Source of the DNA: Mesorhizobium sp. B2-8-5
Lineage (GTDB): Bacteria; Pseudomonadota; Alphaproteobacteria; Rhizobiales; Rhizobiaceae
Assembly: GCF_006440675.2 (NCBI RefSeq)
Contig: NZ_CP083951.1
Span: forward strand, 5,365,501 to 5,429,500
Length of the DNA stretch: 64,000 bases
Direction of reading: 5' to 3'
The translations under genes were made by a program, and so were the position numbers. Below the pieces are notes generated by a model. It saw only the letters and a program-made list of their open reading frames with translations, did no database searches and was not told the DNA's origin. Every line of letters begins with the position of its first letter. The first letter of the stretch is position 1. This document shows, piece by piece, positions 38,466 to 47,286 of this stretch.

Positions 38466-39103
38466 TGGCGGCCGACCGGGCCGGCGCGCCGCCGCGCGCC
38501 TGGCAACGCATGCTGTCCGGCCGGCGGCTCGATCTGCTCGATCCGTCGCCGCTCGACATCGAGATCGCCGATATCGCGCACGGCCTTGCCCGGGTCGCCC
38601 GCTGGAACGGCCAGACCAGCGGCGACCATGCCTTCTCGGTGGCGCAGCATTCGCTGCTGGTCGAAGCTCTCTACGGTGAACTGGTGCCTGCCGCTCCGGC
38701 CGAGGCGCGGCTTGCGGCGCTGCTGCACGACGCGCCCGAATACGTCATCGGCGACATGATCTCACCGTTCAAATCGGTGATGGGCGGTTCCTACAAGGAT
38801 TGCGAATTGCGCCTGCAGCGCGCCATCCATCTGCGTTTCTCGCTGCCGGCGGAGCTCGCCGCCTCGTTGCGCAACGACATCAAACGCGCCGACCAGATCG
38901 CCGCCTATTACGAAGCGACGCTGCTGGCCGGCTTTTCGACCGCTGAGGCGACCGAGTATTTCGGGCGGCCGCGCGGCTTCTCCGCCGACCGCTTCGACTT
39001 CACGCCAAAATCCGTGACCTGGGCGCAAACGGCTTTTCTCAAGCGTTTCAAGACGCTGGAAGCCAAGCGCCAGTCTTCGCTTGCCGTGAATACAACCCCA
39101 TAA
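38465..39103 (+). CDS. HD-domain 5'-nucleotidase-like hydrolase (YfbR-like)
   Basis: A 212-residue HD-domain phosphohydrolase of the YfbR/YedJ type. Metal-binding residues are in GDHAFSVAQHSLLVEAL (first His), ALLHDAPEYVIGDM (HD pair) and the later NDIKRADQIAAYYE (Asp). Likely substrates are deoxynucleoside monophosphates. It is translationally coupled to ygfZ. It ends 65 bases before the next signalling gene. Confidence 0.86.
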   Translation: MAADRAGAPPRAWQRMLSGRRLDLLDPSPLDIEIADIAHGLARVARWNGQTSGDHAFSVAQHSLLVEALYGELVPAAPAEARLAALLHDAPEYVIGDMISPFKSVMGGSYKDCELRLQRAIHLRFSLPAELAASLRNDIKRADQIAAYYEATLLAGFSTAEATEYFGRPRGFSADRFDFTPKSVTWAQTAFLKRFKTLEAKRQSSLAVNTTP

Positions 39104-39168
39104 AAGAACGCTAAATTAACCGGCGACCGCGACAGTATTGCGTTCGGTCACGGTCCGAAGGCGTGCTC

Positions 39169-41304
39169 ATGCCCGGCGCACATGTCAAGACTGCTTCCAC
39201 CGCCGGCAAGCGAAGAACGGCCGCCATTGGTCCGGCGCGGCAGATCGCGGAAGAATTGCGGGCTCAGAACGAGCGCTTCGCGGCGGCTGTCGAGAACATG
39301 TCGCATGGCCTGTGCATGTTCGACGCCGATGAGCGGATGATCATCTGCAACCACAACTATCTCGACATCTTCAGCCTGGACGCCAAGGTGGTGAAGCCCG
39401 GCATTCCTTTCTTCGACATACTGCAGCACAGCGTCGACATCGGCATCGCCTCGCAGAGCGCGAACGAGCTTTATGCCATCCGCAAGCCTTACATCGACGG
39501 CGCCAAGGCCTCGACCTATGAGGAAGTCTTGTCGGACGGGCGCATCGTCGTCATTTCGCACCGGCCGATCGCCGTCGGCGGCTGGGTGTCGATCTACGAG
39601 GATGTGACCGAGGAGCGGCGCGCCGAGGCGGAGTTGAAGGAGCAGCACCGCCGCTTCGACGCGGCGCTTGCCAACATGTCGCAAGGCCTGCTGATGTACA
39701 GCGCCAAGGGCCGGCTCATCGTGCGCAACCAGCGCTTTCTGGACCTGTGCAACGCCAAGGCGTCGGATTTCGCGCTGGGCATGACGCATCGCCAGATGCT
39801 GGATAAGCTCATTCGACTCGGCATCTTCGCGCCGCTGGAAATCGACGTCGAGGTCGACAAGACGAAGGCCAGCCTGGATGCCGGCCAGTCGCGCTCGAGC
39901 TATCGCGAACTGGTCGACGGCCGAACGCTCTTCGTCTTGCGACGGCCGCTGGCCGGCGGCGGCTGGGTGGCGACTTTCGAGGACGTCACCGAGCGCCGGC
40001 GCACCGAAGAGCGCATGACGCATCTTGCGCATCACGACACACTGACCAACCTGCCCAACCGCTCGATGTTTCGCGATCGGCTGGACCAGGCGCTTGGCGA
40101 GGCCAAGCCGCTGGCGATCCTCTCGCTCGACCTCGATCGCTTCAAGGCGGTCAACGACACGTTCGGCCACCCGGCCGGAGACTGGCTGCTGCAATGCGTC
40201 GCCAAGCGGCTGCAGCATTCGGTGCGCAGCAGCAAGGACGTGGTGGCGCGCTTCGGCGGCGACGAGTTCGCCATCATCCAGTTCGGCATCAGGAGCGTCG
40301 CCGATGCCGAAAAGCTCGCCAAGCGCATCGTCGAGATCGTCGGCAAGCCTTATCGCGACAAGGGGCGCGAAATGCATGTGGGCGTGAGCCTCGGCATCGC
40401 GCTCTATCCCGGCGACGGGCACGACGCCGACACACTGCTCACCAACGCCGACATGGCGCTCTACCGGGGCAAGAGCGAAGGACGCAATGTCTATCGCTTC
40501 TTCGAGCCGGGCATGGATGCGCTGATGCGCGAGCGCCGGGCGCTCGAGGCCGATCTCGAGGCGGCGCTCTCCAGGCGCGAATTCGAACTCGATTTCCAGC
40601 CGATCCTCGACATCGGCTCCGGCAGGATTGTTGGCGCGGAAGCCCTGATGCGTTGGCGCTCGCCGTCGCGCGGCCTGGTGTCGCCGGAGAACTTCATCCC
40701 CGTCGCCGAGGAAACCGGATTGATCGTGCAGCTCGGCGACTGGGCGCTGCGCAAGGCGTGCAACGTGGCGGCGAACTGGCCGCCGGACATGCGCATGGCC
40801 GTCAACGTCTCGGCCGCGCAGATCAAGAGCGGCGGCTTCGCCCGCAGCGTGATCGCGGCGCTTGCCTTCTCCGGCCTGCCGGCCAACCGACTGGAGCTCG
40901 AAATCACCGAAACGGTGATGATGGACGAGAGCGACGCCGTGCTGAAGACGCTGAGCCAGTTGCGCGGTCTCGGCGTGCGCATCGCGCTCGACGATTTCGG
41001 CACCGGCTATTCCTCGCTCGGCTACCTCCGGCGTTTCCCCGTCGACAAGATCAAGATCGACCGCTCCTTCACCAGCGATCTCGACAAGCGCGACACGGCG
41101 GCTATCGTGCGCACGGTGATCGGGCTCGGCGCCGAGCTCGGCATCACTGTCACCGCCGAAGGTGTGGAGACCGAGGCGCAGCTGGACATGCTTCGCAAGG
41201 CCGGCTGCGGCGAGGCGCAAGGCTATCTGATCGGCGTGCCGGCCAAGGCCGCCGAGGTGAACCGGCTGCTGCGTGCGCAGGCGCTGCTGCGCCAATCGGG
41301 CTGA
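39169..41304 (+). CDS. PAS-PAS-GGDEF-EAL cyclic di-GMP signalling protein
   Basis: A 711-residue soluble protein with no membrane helix. Two related PAS domains (AAVENMSHGLCMFDADERM and AALANMSQGLLMYSAKGRL) look like an internal duplication. The GGDEF domain has an intact RFGGDEFAII with NDTFGHPAGDW. The EAL domain has GAEALMRW, ALDDFGTGYSSLGYL and TVTAEGVET, so both catalytic halves may work. It probably senses a cytosolic ligand or redox cofactor. The ATG at 39169 follows a GTG two codons earlier. A palindromic repeat element follows the stop. Confidence 0.92.
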   Translation: MPGAHVKTASTAGKRRTAAIGPARQIAEELRAQNERFAAAVENMSHGLCMFDADERMIICNHNYLDIFSLDAKVVKPGIPFFDILQHSVDIGIASQSANELYAIRKPYIDGAKASTYEEVLSDGRIVVISHRPIAVGGWVSIYEDVTEERRAEAELKEQHRRFDAALANMSQGLLMYSAKGRLIVRNQRFLDLCNAKASDFALGMTHRQMLDKLIRLGIFAPLEIDVEVDKTKASLDAGQSRSSYRELVDGRTLFVLRRPLAGGGWVATFEDVTERRRTEERMTHLAHHDTLTNLPNRSMFRDRLDQALGEAKPLAILSLDLDRFKAVNDTFGHPAGDWLLQCVAKRLQHSVRSSKDVVARFGGDEFAIIQFGIRSVADAEKLAKRIVEIVGKPYRDKGREMHVGVSLGIALYPGDGHDADTLLTNADMALYRGKSEGRNVYRFFEPGMDALMRERRALEADLEAALSRREFELDFQPILDIGSGRIVGAEALMRWRSPSRGLVSPENFIPVAEETGLIVQLGDWALRKACNVAANWPPDMRMAVNVSAAQIKSGGFARSVIAALAFSGLPANRLELEITETVMMDESDAVLKTLSQLRGLGVRIALDDFGTGYSSLGYLRRFPVDKIKIDRSFTSDLDKRDTAAIVRTVIGLGAELGITVTAEGVETEAQLDMLRKAGCGEAQGYLIGVPAKAAEVNRLLRAQALLRQSG

Positions 41305-41312
41305 TTTCCCGA

Positions 41313-41454
41313 GCACGTGTTGAGATTCGGGTTAGGCCGCGCCGAAAATGGCGGATTCCGAGAACCGGAGCGGAGCGTACTTGAAGTACGTGAGTACCGG
41401 AAGCGCAGGAAGCCGGCATTTGCAGGCCGGCATCACCTGAATATCAATACGCGC
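41313..41454. repeat. Palindromic intergenic element of about 142 bases
   Basis: The ends are imperfect inverted repeats: GCACGTGTTGAGATTCGGGT (41313-41332) matches the complement of 41435-41454 at 16 of 20 positions. Inside are a hairpin CGTACTT / AAGTACG and one with GCCGGC arms (GCCGGC ATTTGCAG GCCGGC). The element fills the gap between a GGDEF-EAL gene and the desaturase, ending at the desaturase stop codon. It resembles mosaic intergenic repeats of Rhizobiales. Confidence 0.65.
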
Positions 41455-42371
41455 TAGCGCAGCGTCTCGATATATTTCTCATGGAAGCTCACATAGCCGG
41501 GCTCGACCACCTTGAGGTGCCGCTCGATCAGCCGGTGGAATTGCGGCAACTGGTGGAACGGCACGCCGGGATAGGCGTGGTGTTCGGCATGGTAAGGCAT
41601 GTTCCAGGCGAGCTTGCGCACGAACCAGTTGGTCAGCGTCGTACGGGTGTTTTCCAGCATGTTGGCGACGAAGGGACAGCGGCCGTGCTCGGCCAGCAGA
41701 TAGAGCCTGAGGAACGGCTGGCCGAGCAGCGCCGGCACGATCCAGACATAAAGCAGCACCGATGCCTCGAACCAGACCGCAAGCGCCAGCAAGACGACAT
41801 AGAAGGCGATCATCGCCCGCGCCTCGGCCTTCACCTTCGGCAAGCCCTTTGGCGGCACGTAGCTGTCGCGGCAGCGCCCCATTGCATTGGTGTAGAGCGT
41901 CTTGAAATGGCCCCACCATACCGGAAGGCCGGAGACGTGAACGATGTATTGCCGCATCGTCTCGGGCTTCGGAAAGGCCAGTTCCGGATCGTTCTCGGGG
42001 TCCTGGGTGAAGCGGTGATGAGCGAAGTGGAAATAGCGGAACCAGTCGGCCGGCAGCGCGATCGCCAGGCTGCAGAAGCGCGCGACCATATCGTTCAGCC
42101 ACTGTGTTTCGAATGCCGTCCTGTGGACCGTTTCATGCAGCAGCGTGAACAGGAACACGATCAGGACGCCCTGCGGCAGCATCAGGACCGGCCAGAACGG
42201 CACCTTGGCCGCGATCAGCGCGCCGAGGAGGATGATCGCGCCGAGATGGAGCGCGAACTGGGCAAGGCCCGGCCCGTCCGATTTTCCGGTCAGCCGGCTG
42301 CGCTCCTCATTCGTCAGCGAGGCTATCACGGAGCGGTGGTCGATGGATGCGTCGTGGTCGATTGCGTTCAT
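41454..42371 (-). CDS. Membrane fatty acid desaturase family protein
   Basis: A 305-residue di-iron membrane desaturase/hydroxylase. Three His boxes are seen: HETVHR, HFAHHR and HAEHH. Helices before and after them (IILLGALIAAKVPFWPVLML, VVLLALAVWFEA, LLYVWIVPALL) fit the usual four-helix topology. The start ATG at 42371 gives the expected length; the open frame extends upstream without support. It is divergent from a LysR gene only 84 bases away. The stop lies in the palindromic element. Confidence 0.9.
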   Translation of the reverse strand: MNAIDHDASIDHRSVIASLTNEERSRLTGKSDGPGLAQFALHLGAIILLGALIAAKVPFWPVLMLPQGVLIVFLFTLLHETVHRTAFETQWLNDMVARFCSLAIALPADWFRYFHFAHHRFTQDPENDPELAFPKPETMRQYIVHVSGLPVWWGHFKTLYTNAMGRCRDSYVPPKGLPKVKAEARAMIAFYVVLLALAVWFEASVLLYVWIVPALLGQPFLRLYLLAEHGRCPFVANMLENTRTTLTNWFVRKLAWNMPYHAEHHAYPGVPFHQLPQFHRLIERHLKVVEPGYVSFHEKYIETLR

Positions 42372-42426
42372 GAGGCCACGATACCCAGAAATAAACCTTT
42401 CGAAAAACGAGGATTTCTGCGAAATA

Positions 42427-42443
42427 GATAAGGTAGGCTTATC
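42427..42443. promoter_or_regulatory. LysR-type T-N11-A palindrome
   Basis: GATAAG, a 5-base spacer GTAGG and CTTATC form a 17-base palindrome with the T-N11-A core favoured by LysR-type regulators. It lies in the 84-base space between the desaturase and the LysR gene, 12 bases before the LysR start. A site here could repress the regulator itself and activate the desaturase. Confidence 0.6.
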
Positions 42444-42455
42444 TTTTGGATCGCC

Positions 42456-43376
42456 ATGGTCGCTCTTCCCTCCTTGCGCGGACTTCAGGCCTTCGAAGCG
42501 GCGGCGCGCACAGGCAGCTTCGCGGCCGCGGCGGAGGAACTGTCGATTTCGGCGGCGGCCGTCAGCCAGCTTATCCGCACCGTCGAGGAGCAGATGGGAC
42601 GAAAGCTGTTCCATCGGGTCAACCGGCGCGCGGTGCTGACCGAGGCCGGGGTGGAGATGCTGCCGCGGCTCAGCATGGCCTTCCGGGAAATCGGCAGTGT
42701 CGCACGCGACGTCGGCGGCGATGCGTTCCGGCCGAGGCTCGTCGTTTCGGTGCCGCCCTCCATGGCGATGGGCTGGCTTTCCGAGCGCATCGCCGGCTTT
42801 GTCGCATCGCATGGCGCCGCCGACATATCGCTGAGAGGCGACGACGATCCGGTGCCGTTCGATCATGAACTGATCGACATCCGTCTCTCCTACGGTCCGC
42901 ACTATCGCGAGCATCCGACCGAGGAGATCGTCAGGGATGCCGTCTATCCCGTCTGCGCGCCGACGCTGGCCGGCGCGACCGGATCCGACGGCCTTGCCGG
43001 TCTGCCGCTCATTCACACCGACTGGGGACCGACGGGGGCAGCCTTTCCATCCTGGCGCAACTGGTTCGACGCGGCGGGAAGCGAGTCCCGCGCGGCACAG
43101 CGCGGGCTTTCGGCCAACTCGTCTCGGGCAGCGCTCGATCTCGCCATTTCAGGACTGGGCGTGGCGCTGGCGCAAGGCATCTATTGCGCCCAGGCGCTGG
43201 AGGATGGCAAGCTGGTGCGGGCCGCCGCGCAATCCCTGGAACTGCGCCAGCCCTATTGCCTGACGATCCCCGAACGCAGCGCGAGGCGCGATGCCGTGGC
43301 GGCGTTCCGGGAATGGCTGATCGGGGAATGCGTGCGCGCGGTCGGCTCCCCGGCGCTGGTCACGCCGTCAATCTGA
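42456..43376 (+). CDS. LysR-type transcriptional regulator (GcvA-like)
   Basis: A 306-residue regulator with an N-terminal winged helix: LRGLQAFEAAARTGSFAAAA, then ELSISAAAVSQLIRTVEEQMG. A type 2 periplasmic-binding-like effector domain follows. The sequence resembles the GcvA group. It is divergently transcribed with a desaturase gene, a layout in which LysR proteins usually control the neighbour. The inducer is unknown. Confidence 0.9.
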   Translation: MVALPSLRGLQAFEAAARTGSFAAAAEELSISAAAVSQLIRTVEEQMGRKLFHRVNRRAVLTEAGVEMLPRLSMAFREIGSVARDVGGDAFRPRLVVSVPPSMAMGWLSERIAGFVASHGAADISLRGDDDPVPFDHELIDIRLSYGPHYREHPTEEIVRDAVYPVCAPTLAGATGSDGLAGLPLIHTDWGPTGAAFPSWRNWFDAAGSESRAAQRGLSANSSRAALDLAISGLGVALAQGIYCAQALEDGKLVRAAAQSLELRQPYCLTIPERSARRDAVAAFREWLIGECVRAVGSPALVTPSI

Positions 43377-43395
43377 CGGCCCGCGAAACATGCGT

Positions 43396-43668
43396 TCACA
43401 GATGCCCGGCCAATGCCGCTACCATGTCCTTGCTGTTGGCCACCGGAACGATCTCGAATTCGACCAAATCCGCCCATTCGATGACCCAGCGCTGCAGCAC
43501 CGTCGCATCGTCGGCTTCCACCAGCATGAAGCAGCGGCTCATGTCGCCCGCGATCCAGCTGTGATGCACGACGAGCTCGTCGGGCTTCAGCCGGCCCTTG
43601 TCGCGGAAGCGGCGGTAGATCCCCTTGCGGTCCGAGCCGTGGAAATCCTCGATCACGAAAAACAGCAT
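43396..43668 (-). CDS. DUF3303 family protein
   Basis: A 90-residue single-domain protein starting MLFFVIEDFHGSDRKGIYRR, then HHSWIAGDMSRCFMLVEADD and a C-terminal VEFEIVPVANSKDMVAAL. It is a dimeric alpha/beta-barrel-like fold of the DUF3303 family with unknown function. The gene is convergent with the LysR gene (19 bases). It lies downstream of the RimK-like gene after 52 bases, so co-transcription with it is possible. Confidence 0.78.
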   Translation of the reverse strand: MLFFVIEDFHGSDRKGIYRRFRDKGRLKPDELVVHHSWIAGDMSRCFMLVEADDATVLQRWVIEWADLVEFEIVPVANSKDMVAALAGHL

Positions 43669-43720
43669 TTTGTTCCCTCAAATCAGGCGGTTGGTTCCCT
43701 GCCCGCTATTTGTCCGGCCG

Positions 43721-45181
43721 CTACTTATCCGGCCGCTCCAGGCGCTCCAGGAACCATTGCGTCAGCCGCACCCACAGCTCGTCCTTCTCGCCCGAATCCT
43801 CCCAGCCATGGTCGAGATTGGGATTGTCGTTGACCTCTATGACGAAGACGCCGTCCTTGGTCTCCTTGAGGTCGACGCCGTAGAGCCCGTCGCCGATGCA
43901 TTTTGCGGCCTTGACCGCCGTCTCGACGACATGAGGCGGCGTCTGCTTCAGCGTGAACGTCTTGATCCCACCCTGGTCGGGCTTGCCGCTGGCCTTGTGG
44001 TTGACGATCTGCCAGTGCTTCTTCGCCATCAGATAGTGCACGGCAAAGAGCGGCTGGCCGCCGAGCACGCCGACGCGCCAGTCATATTCGGTCGGAATGA
44101 ATTTCTGCGCGATCAAGAGATCGGAATCGTCCAGCCATTCGGTCGCGAGCTTGGTCAACTCGGCCATGTTCTCGCATTTCTTGACGCCGCGCGAGAAAGA
44201 CGAATCCGGGATCTTCAGCACAAGAGGGAAGCCGAGCGTCTGCGCCGCCACTTCGAAGTCGGACGTGCCGGCGATCATCACCGTCGGCGGCACCGGCACC
44301 TTGTTGTAGGTCATCAGTTCGTTGAGATAGACCTTGTTGGTGCAGCGGATCATCGACAGCGGATCGTCGATCACCGGCATGCCTTCCTGCTGGGCGCGGC
44401 GCGCGAAGCGGTAGGTGTGGTTGGAGATCGAGGTGGTCTCGCGGATGAACAGCGCGTCGTAGTTGGCGAGCTTGGCCAAGTCCTTCCTGGTGATCGGCTC
44501 GACTTCGACGCCCATCTTCTCGGCAATCCTCGCCCAATAGCGCAGCGAGGAGATTTCCGATGGCGGCAGTTCCTCATGCGGATCGACCAGCGTGGCGAAA
44601 GTATAGCGCGCCGGCGTGCGGCCCTTGGTGTCGCGCCACTCGCGGTTGGTGTAGGTGTCCAGGCATTGCAGGAAGAATTCTTCCTCATCCTCGGTCATGC
44701 GGGCGAGCGGCAGGAAGCCGATCTTGCGGATCGAGGCCCATTCGGCGCTGTCCTTGATGTGGACCTCGAGCGCCGGCGCGCGGAACCAGTCGAACAAAAG
44801 CTTGGCGAAACGGTCCCAGACTTTCGACGGACCGATGCCGAAGAAGATCGCGACCTTGGCCGGGAACCCGCCGAGGTCCTTCCTGCATTTGTTCAAGGCA
44901 AGCTCTAGTTCCGGCAACGCGTGCTCGTAAAGCTTGCGCTCCGACAGGTCGATCATGGTCTCGACGGTCGGGATCACCCGGTGGCCGCGAGAGCCGGCCA
45001 GCAGCGAGGCGTAGTAGCCGCGGCTCTGGTAGCCGTAGTTGTTCGACAGGTTGATCACCTTCGGCCGTTGGCCGCGGAACAGCGCCGGATGCGCGAGATA
45101 GTCGCGGTTGGTGATGATCTTGTGGGGTGTGGCCACCTGATCGATGTCGTTCTGCCTGCCTGTGAGGATAACCCAGGTCAT
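43721..45181 (-). CDS. RimK-like ATP-grasp ligase with RLAN N-terminal domain
   Basis: A 486-residue protein of the RimK-family proteins. The N-terminal half matches the RimK-like ATP-grasp N-terminal (RLAN) domain: NYGYQSRGYYASLLAGSRGH, VIPTVETMIDL. The C-terminal ATP-grasp domain has DALFIRETTSISNHTYRFA, VPPTVMIAG, the ATP-binding LVLKIPDSSFSRGVKK and the Mg-binding VFVIEVNDNPNLDHG. Such enzymes ligate an amino acid to a peptide or protein carboxylate. It ends 4 bases after its partner GNAT-C39 gene stop region; the two are a conserved pair. Confidence 0.9.
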   Translation of the reverse strand: MTWVILTGRQNDIDQVATPHKIITNRDYLAHPALFRGQRPKVINLSNNYGYQSRGYYASLLAGSRGHRVIPTVETMIDLSERKLYEHALPELELALNKCRKDLGGFPAKVAIFFGIGPSKVWDRFAKLLFDWFRAPALEVHIKDSAEWASIRKIGFLPLARMTEDEEEFFLQCLDTYTNREWRDTKGRTPARYTFATLVDPHEELPPSEISSLRYWARIAEKMGVEVEPITRKDLAKLANYDALFIRETTSISNHTYRFARRAQQEGMPVIDDPLSMIRCTNKVYLNELMTYNKVPVPPTVMIAGTSDFEVAAQTLGFPLVLKIPDSSFSRGVKKCENMAELTKLATEWLDDSDLLIAQKFIPTEYDWRVGVLGGQPLFAVHYLMAKKHWQIVNHKASGKPDQGGIKTFTLKQTPPHVVETAVKAAKCIGDGLYGVDLKETKDGVFVIEVNDNPNLDHGWEDSGEKDELWVRLTQWFLERLERPDK

Positions 45182-45185
45182 TGTC

Positions 45186-46283
45186 TCAGCGTTTTCCCAG
45201 AGTGATGGCGGCCCGCAAACCGTCGCGGCCGAACTGCGCCATGTTCATGAAAATGTCGTAGGGCACCGGAATGTTCGCGGCGTCGAGGATCGTTTCCTGC
45301 CTTTCATCCTCCACCCATGGGTCGTGGATCAAGATATGATCGCCGTCGTCGCCGATGGCCAGCACCCAATGCGGCACCTTCTTGCCGAACATCAGGAAAC
45401 CGCTGACCAGCACCACCACCAGCTTGCCCTCGGCCAGGGCGTCGCGGATGTCGCCGATGCCGAACGGACGGTAATTGACGGGAATGCCGTAGAGTTCGGC
45501 GCGGCGGCGGAAATCGACCTGGGCGAGCTCCATCACCCGGCGCTTGTCCTCGCTCCTCACCGACTGCAGGAACAACGCGCCGTAGAAGGAGACGAATATC
45601 TCGGCCGCGAGCCCGCTCTCGTAGCCGGCGACCGCCAGGCCGAAAGGCTCGCAGCCGCCAGGGCCGGACATCATGAAGACCGTGGTCGCCTCGCGCCACA
45701 GGCGGATTTCCATGACCGGGTCGGGCACGAAGCCACGGTCGAAATTGGCCATCGCCATCATCAGGCAGCACGGGCCGCAGCTGAACTCGCAGGTCTGTTG
45801 GTAGAACGGCACCCTGGTCGCGGTCGGGGTGTCGCCGCGCAGCGTCTTTTCATAGCGCAGCGCCGTCGCGCCATCCTCGTAATAGTCGGGCTCGCGGCCC
45901 AGTCTTCGATAGCCGGCCTGCTCGTAGATACGGATGGCGCGGTCGTTGTCCTCGCGCACTTCGAGACGAAGCAGCAGCCGGTCGTGCTCGAAGGCCGCTT
46001 CCTCGGCGGCCGCCAACAGAAGGCGACCGATGCCGAGCCGGCCGAAGAAGGGGCCGACGGCGATGGAATAGAGCCGCGCGACTCCGCTGCCCTTGCGAAA
46101 CAGCACCACGGCATAGCCGGCGACTCGGCCCTCGTTCTCGGCCACCAGCATCTCGGCGGTTTCACGTTCGATGAACTGGCGGAAAGAGCGGCGCGAGAGC
46201 CTGTCGCCCGGAAAAACGGCCTTCTCGATGGCGGCGAGGTCATCGACGTCTGACGCGCGGGCCTTGCGGATCTCGGCAGGCAT
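45186..46283 (-). CDS. GNAT acetyltransferase - C39-family peptidase fusion
   Basis: A 365-residue two-domain protein. Residues 1-150 form a GNAT N-acetyltransferase (SIAVGPFFGRLGIGRLLL acetyl-CoA loop). Residues 160-360 are a papain-like C39-type peptidase with Cys in CEFSCGPCCLMMAMAN and the His/Asp pair in PHWVLAIGDDGDHILIHDPW. C39 peptidases usually cut double-Gly leader peptides. Here fused to an acetyltransferase and encoded just upstream of a RimK-like ligase, it suggests a peptide-modifying unit. Known pairing in proteobacteria, function unresolved. Confidence 0.88.
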   Translation of the reverse strand: MPAEIRKARASDVDDLAAIEKAVFPGDRLSRRSFRQFIERETAEMLVAENEGRVAGYAVVLFRKGSGVARLYSIAVGPFFGRLGIGRLLLAAAEEAAFEHDRLLLRLEVREDNDRAIRIYEQAGYRRLGREPDYYEDGATALRYEKTLRGDTPTATRVPFYQQTCEFSCGPCCLMMAMANFDRGFVPDPVMEIRLWREATTVFMMSGPGGCEPFGLAVAGYESGLAAEIFVSFYGALFLQSVRSEDKRRVMELAQVDFRRRAELYGIPVNYRPFGIGDIRDALAEGKLVVVLVSGFLMFGKKVPHWVLAIGDDGDHILIHDPWVEDERQETILDAANIPVPYDIFMNMAQFGRDGLRAAITLGKR

Positions 46284-46491
46284 TCGGGCTTGGGAGAACC
46301 TCGATTGGGTTTAAGAAAACGGCCCCGGTGGATGCGTCGCGAACACTGGCCGAAGCGCCAGCATTCATCAAGCGCTATCGCTCCTTGATTAGGGCCGAAT
46401 TGTGACAGTTTCCGCCACGGCAGGAAAGGGCCAGGCGCTTGAACGGAATTGCCGTTCGACGGGTTGCCGGCCGCCGAAAAACGCAGCCGGT
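46284..46491. other. Intergenic region between the GNAT-C39 gene and the anti-sigma gene
   Basis: A 208-base gap between two minus-strand genes. No gene, repeat or clean terminator was found. It probably contains the promoter of the GNAT-C39/RimK pair. Confidence 0.4.
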
Positions 46492-47286
46492 TCAGCTCGA
46501 TATGCCGGCCACGAGCTGGCCATAGGCGCTCTTTGCGACATCCGACAATCGCTCAGGCGGCAACGAGCCGACGACGGCGCAGGCATAGCCCTTGTCCAGC
46601 CAGTAGACCGCCTCCGGACCGCCCGCCTCGGCCGTATAGGTGCCCTTCGATGTTTGAGCCGATTCGGCGGTGACGAAGAGCGAGATGCGCTCGCCCTTGG
46701 CGTCCTCGTAGAGCAGCATTGCCGCCTTGCCTTGCTCACCGGCCGGCAGCAGCCGGCCGCCGATCAATTCGAAGCCCTCGGCCGTCAGGTCGGGCGCAAC
46801 CAGCTTCAGCCCGACGCGGTTCGACAGCCAGGTCTGGAGATGATCCTTGTCGCTCGCCGGAACCTCGACGGCATGACGCTTCTCGGCCGCGTAGACGACA
46901 TGGGCCGCGATCGCCTGCTCGGCGAGCTGGTCGTCGCCGTCGCCGCCACGGGCGATGCCGTCGATGCCGGCGATATAGCCGCCAAAGCCGCCGACGGCGA
47001 GCACCACGGCAGCCGCGGCCGAGAGCCACCAGCGCGAGCGCCAGGCCGATGCCTTTGCAGGGACCTGGCCGAGCAATGCCTGCCGCAGCCTCGCCGGCAC
47101 CGGCTCGTCCATCACGCCAGCGAAAGCAGCGCGCATGGCGGCGCGATCGGCGATGTAGCGCGCGGACTTCGCCTTCATCTCGGGATTGGCCTCGAGCCAG
47201 GCGTCATAGGCCATGCGTTCGTCGCCCGGCAGCTCGCCGTCGAGGGCCATGTGGATATCGCGTTCGGAAAAATCACGACGGGTCAT
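46492..47286 (-). CDS. Membrane anti-sigma factor
   Basis: A 264-residue anti-sigma protein. The N-terminal cytoplasmic domain (SERDIHMALDGELPGDERMA) has the start of the zinc-binding anti-sigma fold but no HxxxCxxC. One membrane helix is at about residues 95-116 (WWLSAAAAVVLAVGGFGGYI). The periplasmic C-terminal domain contains SLFVTAES and VYWLDKGYACAVVG. It would hold the ECF sigma factor encoded just upstream, whose gene it overlaps by 4 bases. Confidence 0.85.
   Translation of the reverse strand: MTRRDFSERDIHMALDGELPGDERMAYDAWLEANPEMKAKSARYIADRAAMRAAFAGVMDEPVPARLRQALLGQVPAKASAWRSRWWLSAAAAVVLAVGGFGGYIAGIDGIARGGDGDDQLAEQAIAAHVVYAAEKRHAVEVPASDKDHLQTWLSNRVGLKLVAPDLTAEGFELIGGRLLPAGEQGKAAMLLYEDAKGERISLFVTAESAQTSKGTYTAEAGGPEAVYWLDKGYACAVVGSLPPERLSDVAKSAYGQLVAGISS

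Noticed and set aside
39148..41316. Minus-strand open frame of 722 codons
   Set aside because: Exactly opposite the PAS-GGDEF-EAL gene, whose domains are unmistakable. No protein family is recognisable on the minus strand.
42372..43016. N-terminal extension of the desaturase frame
   Set aside because: It would overlap the LysR gene antisense; the desaturase family begins near the ATG at 42371.
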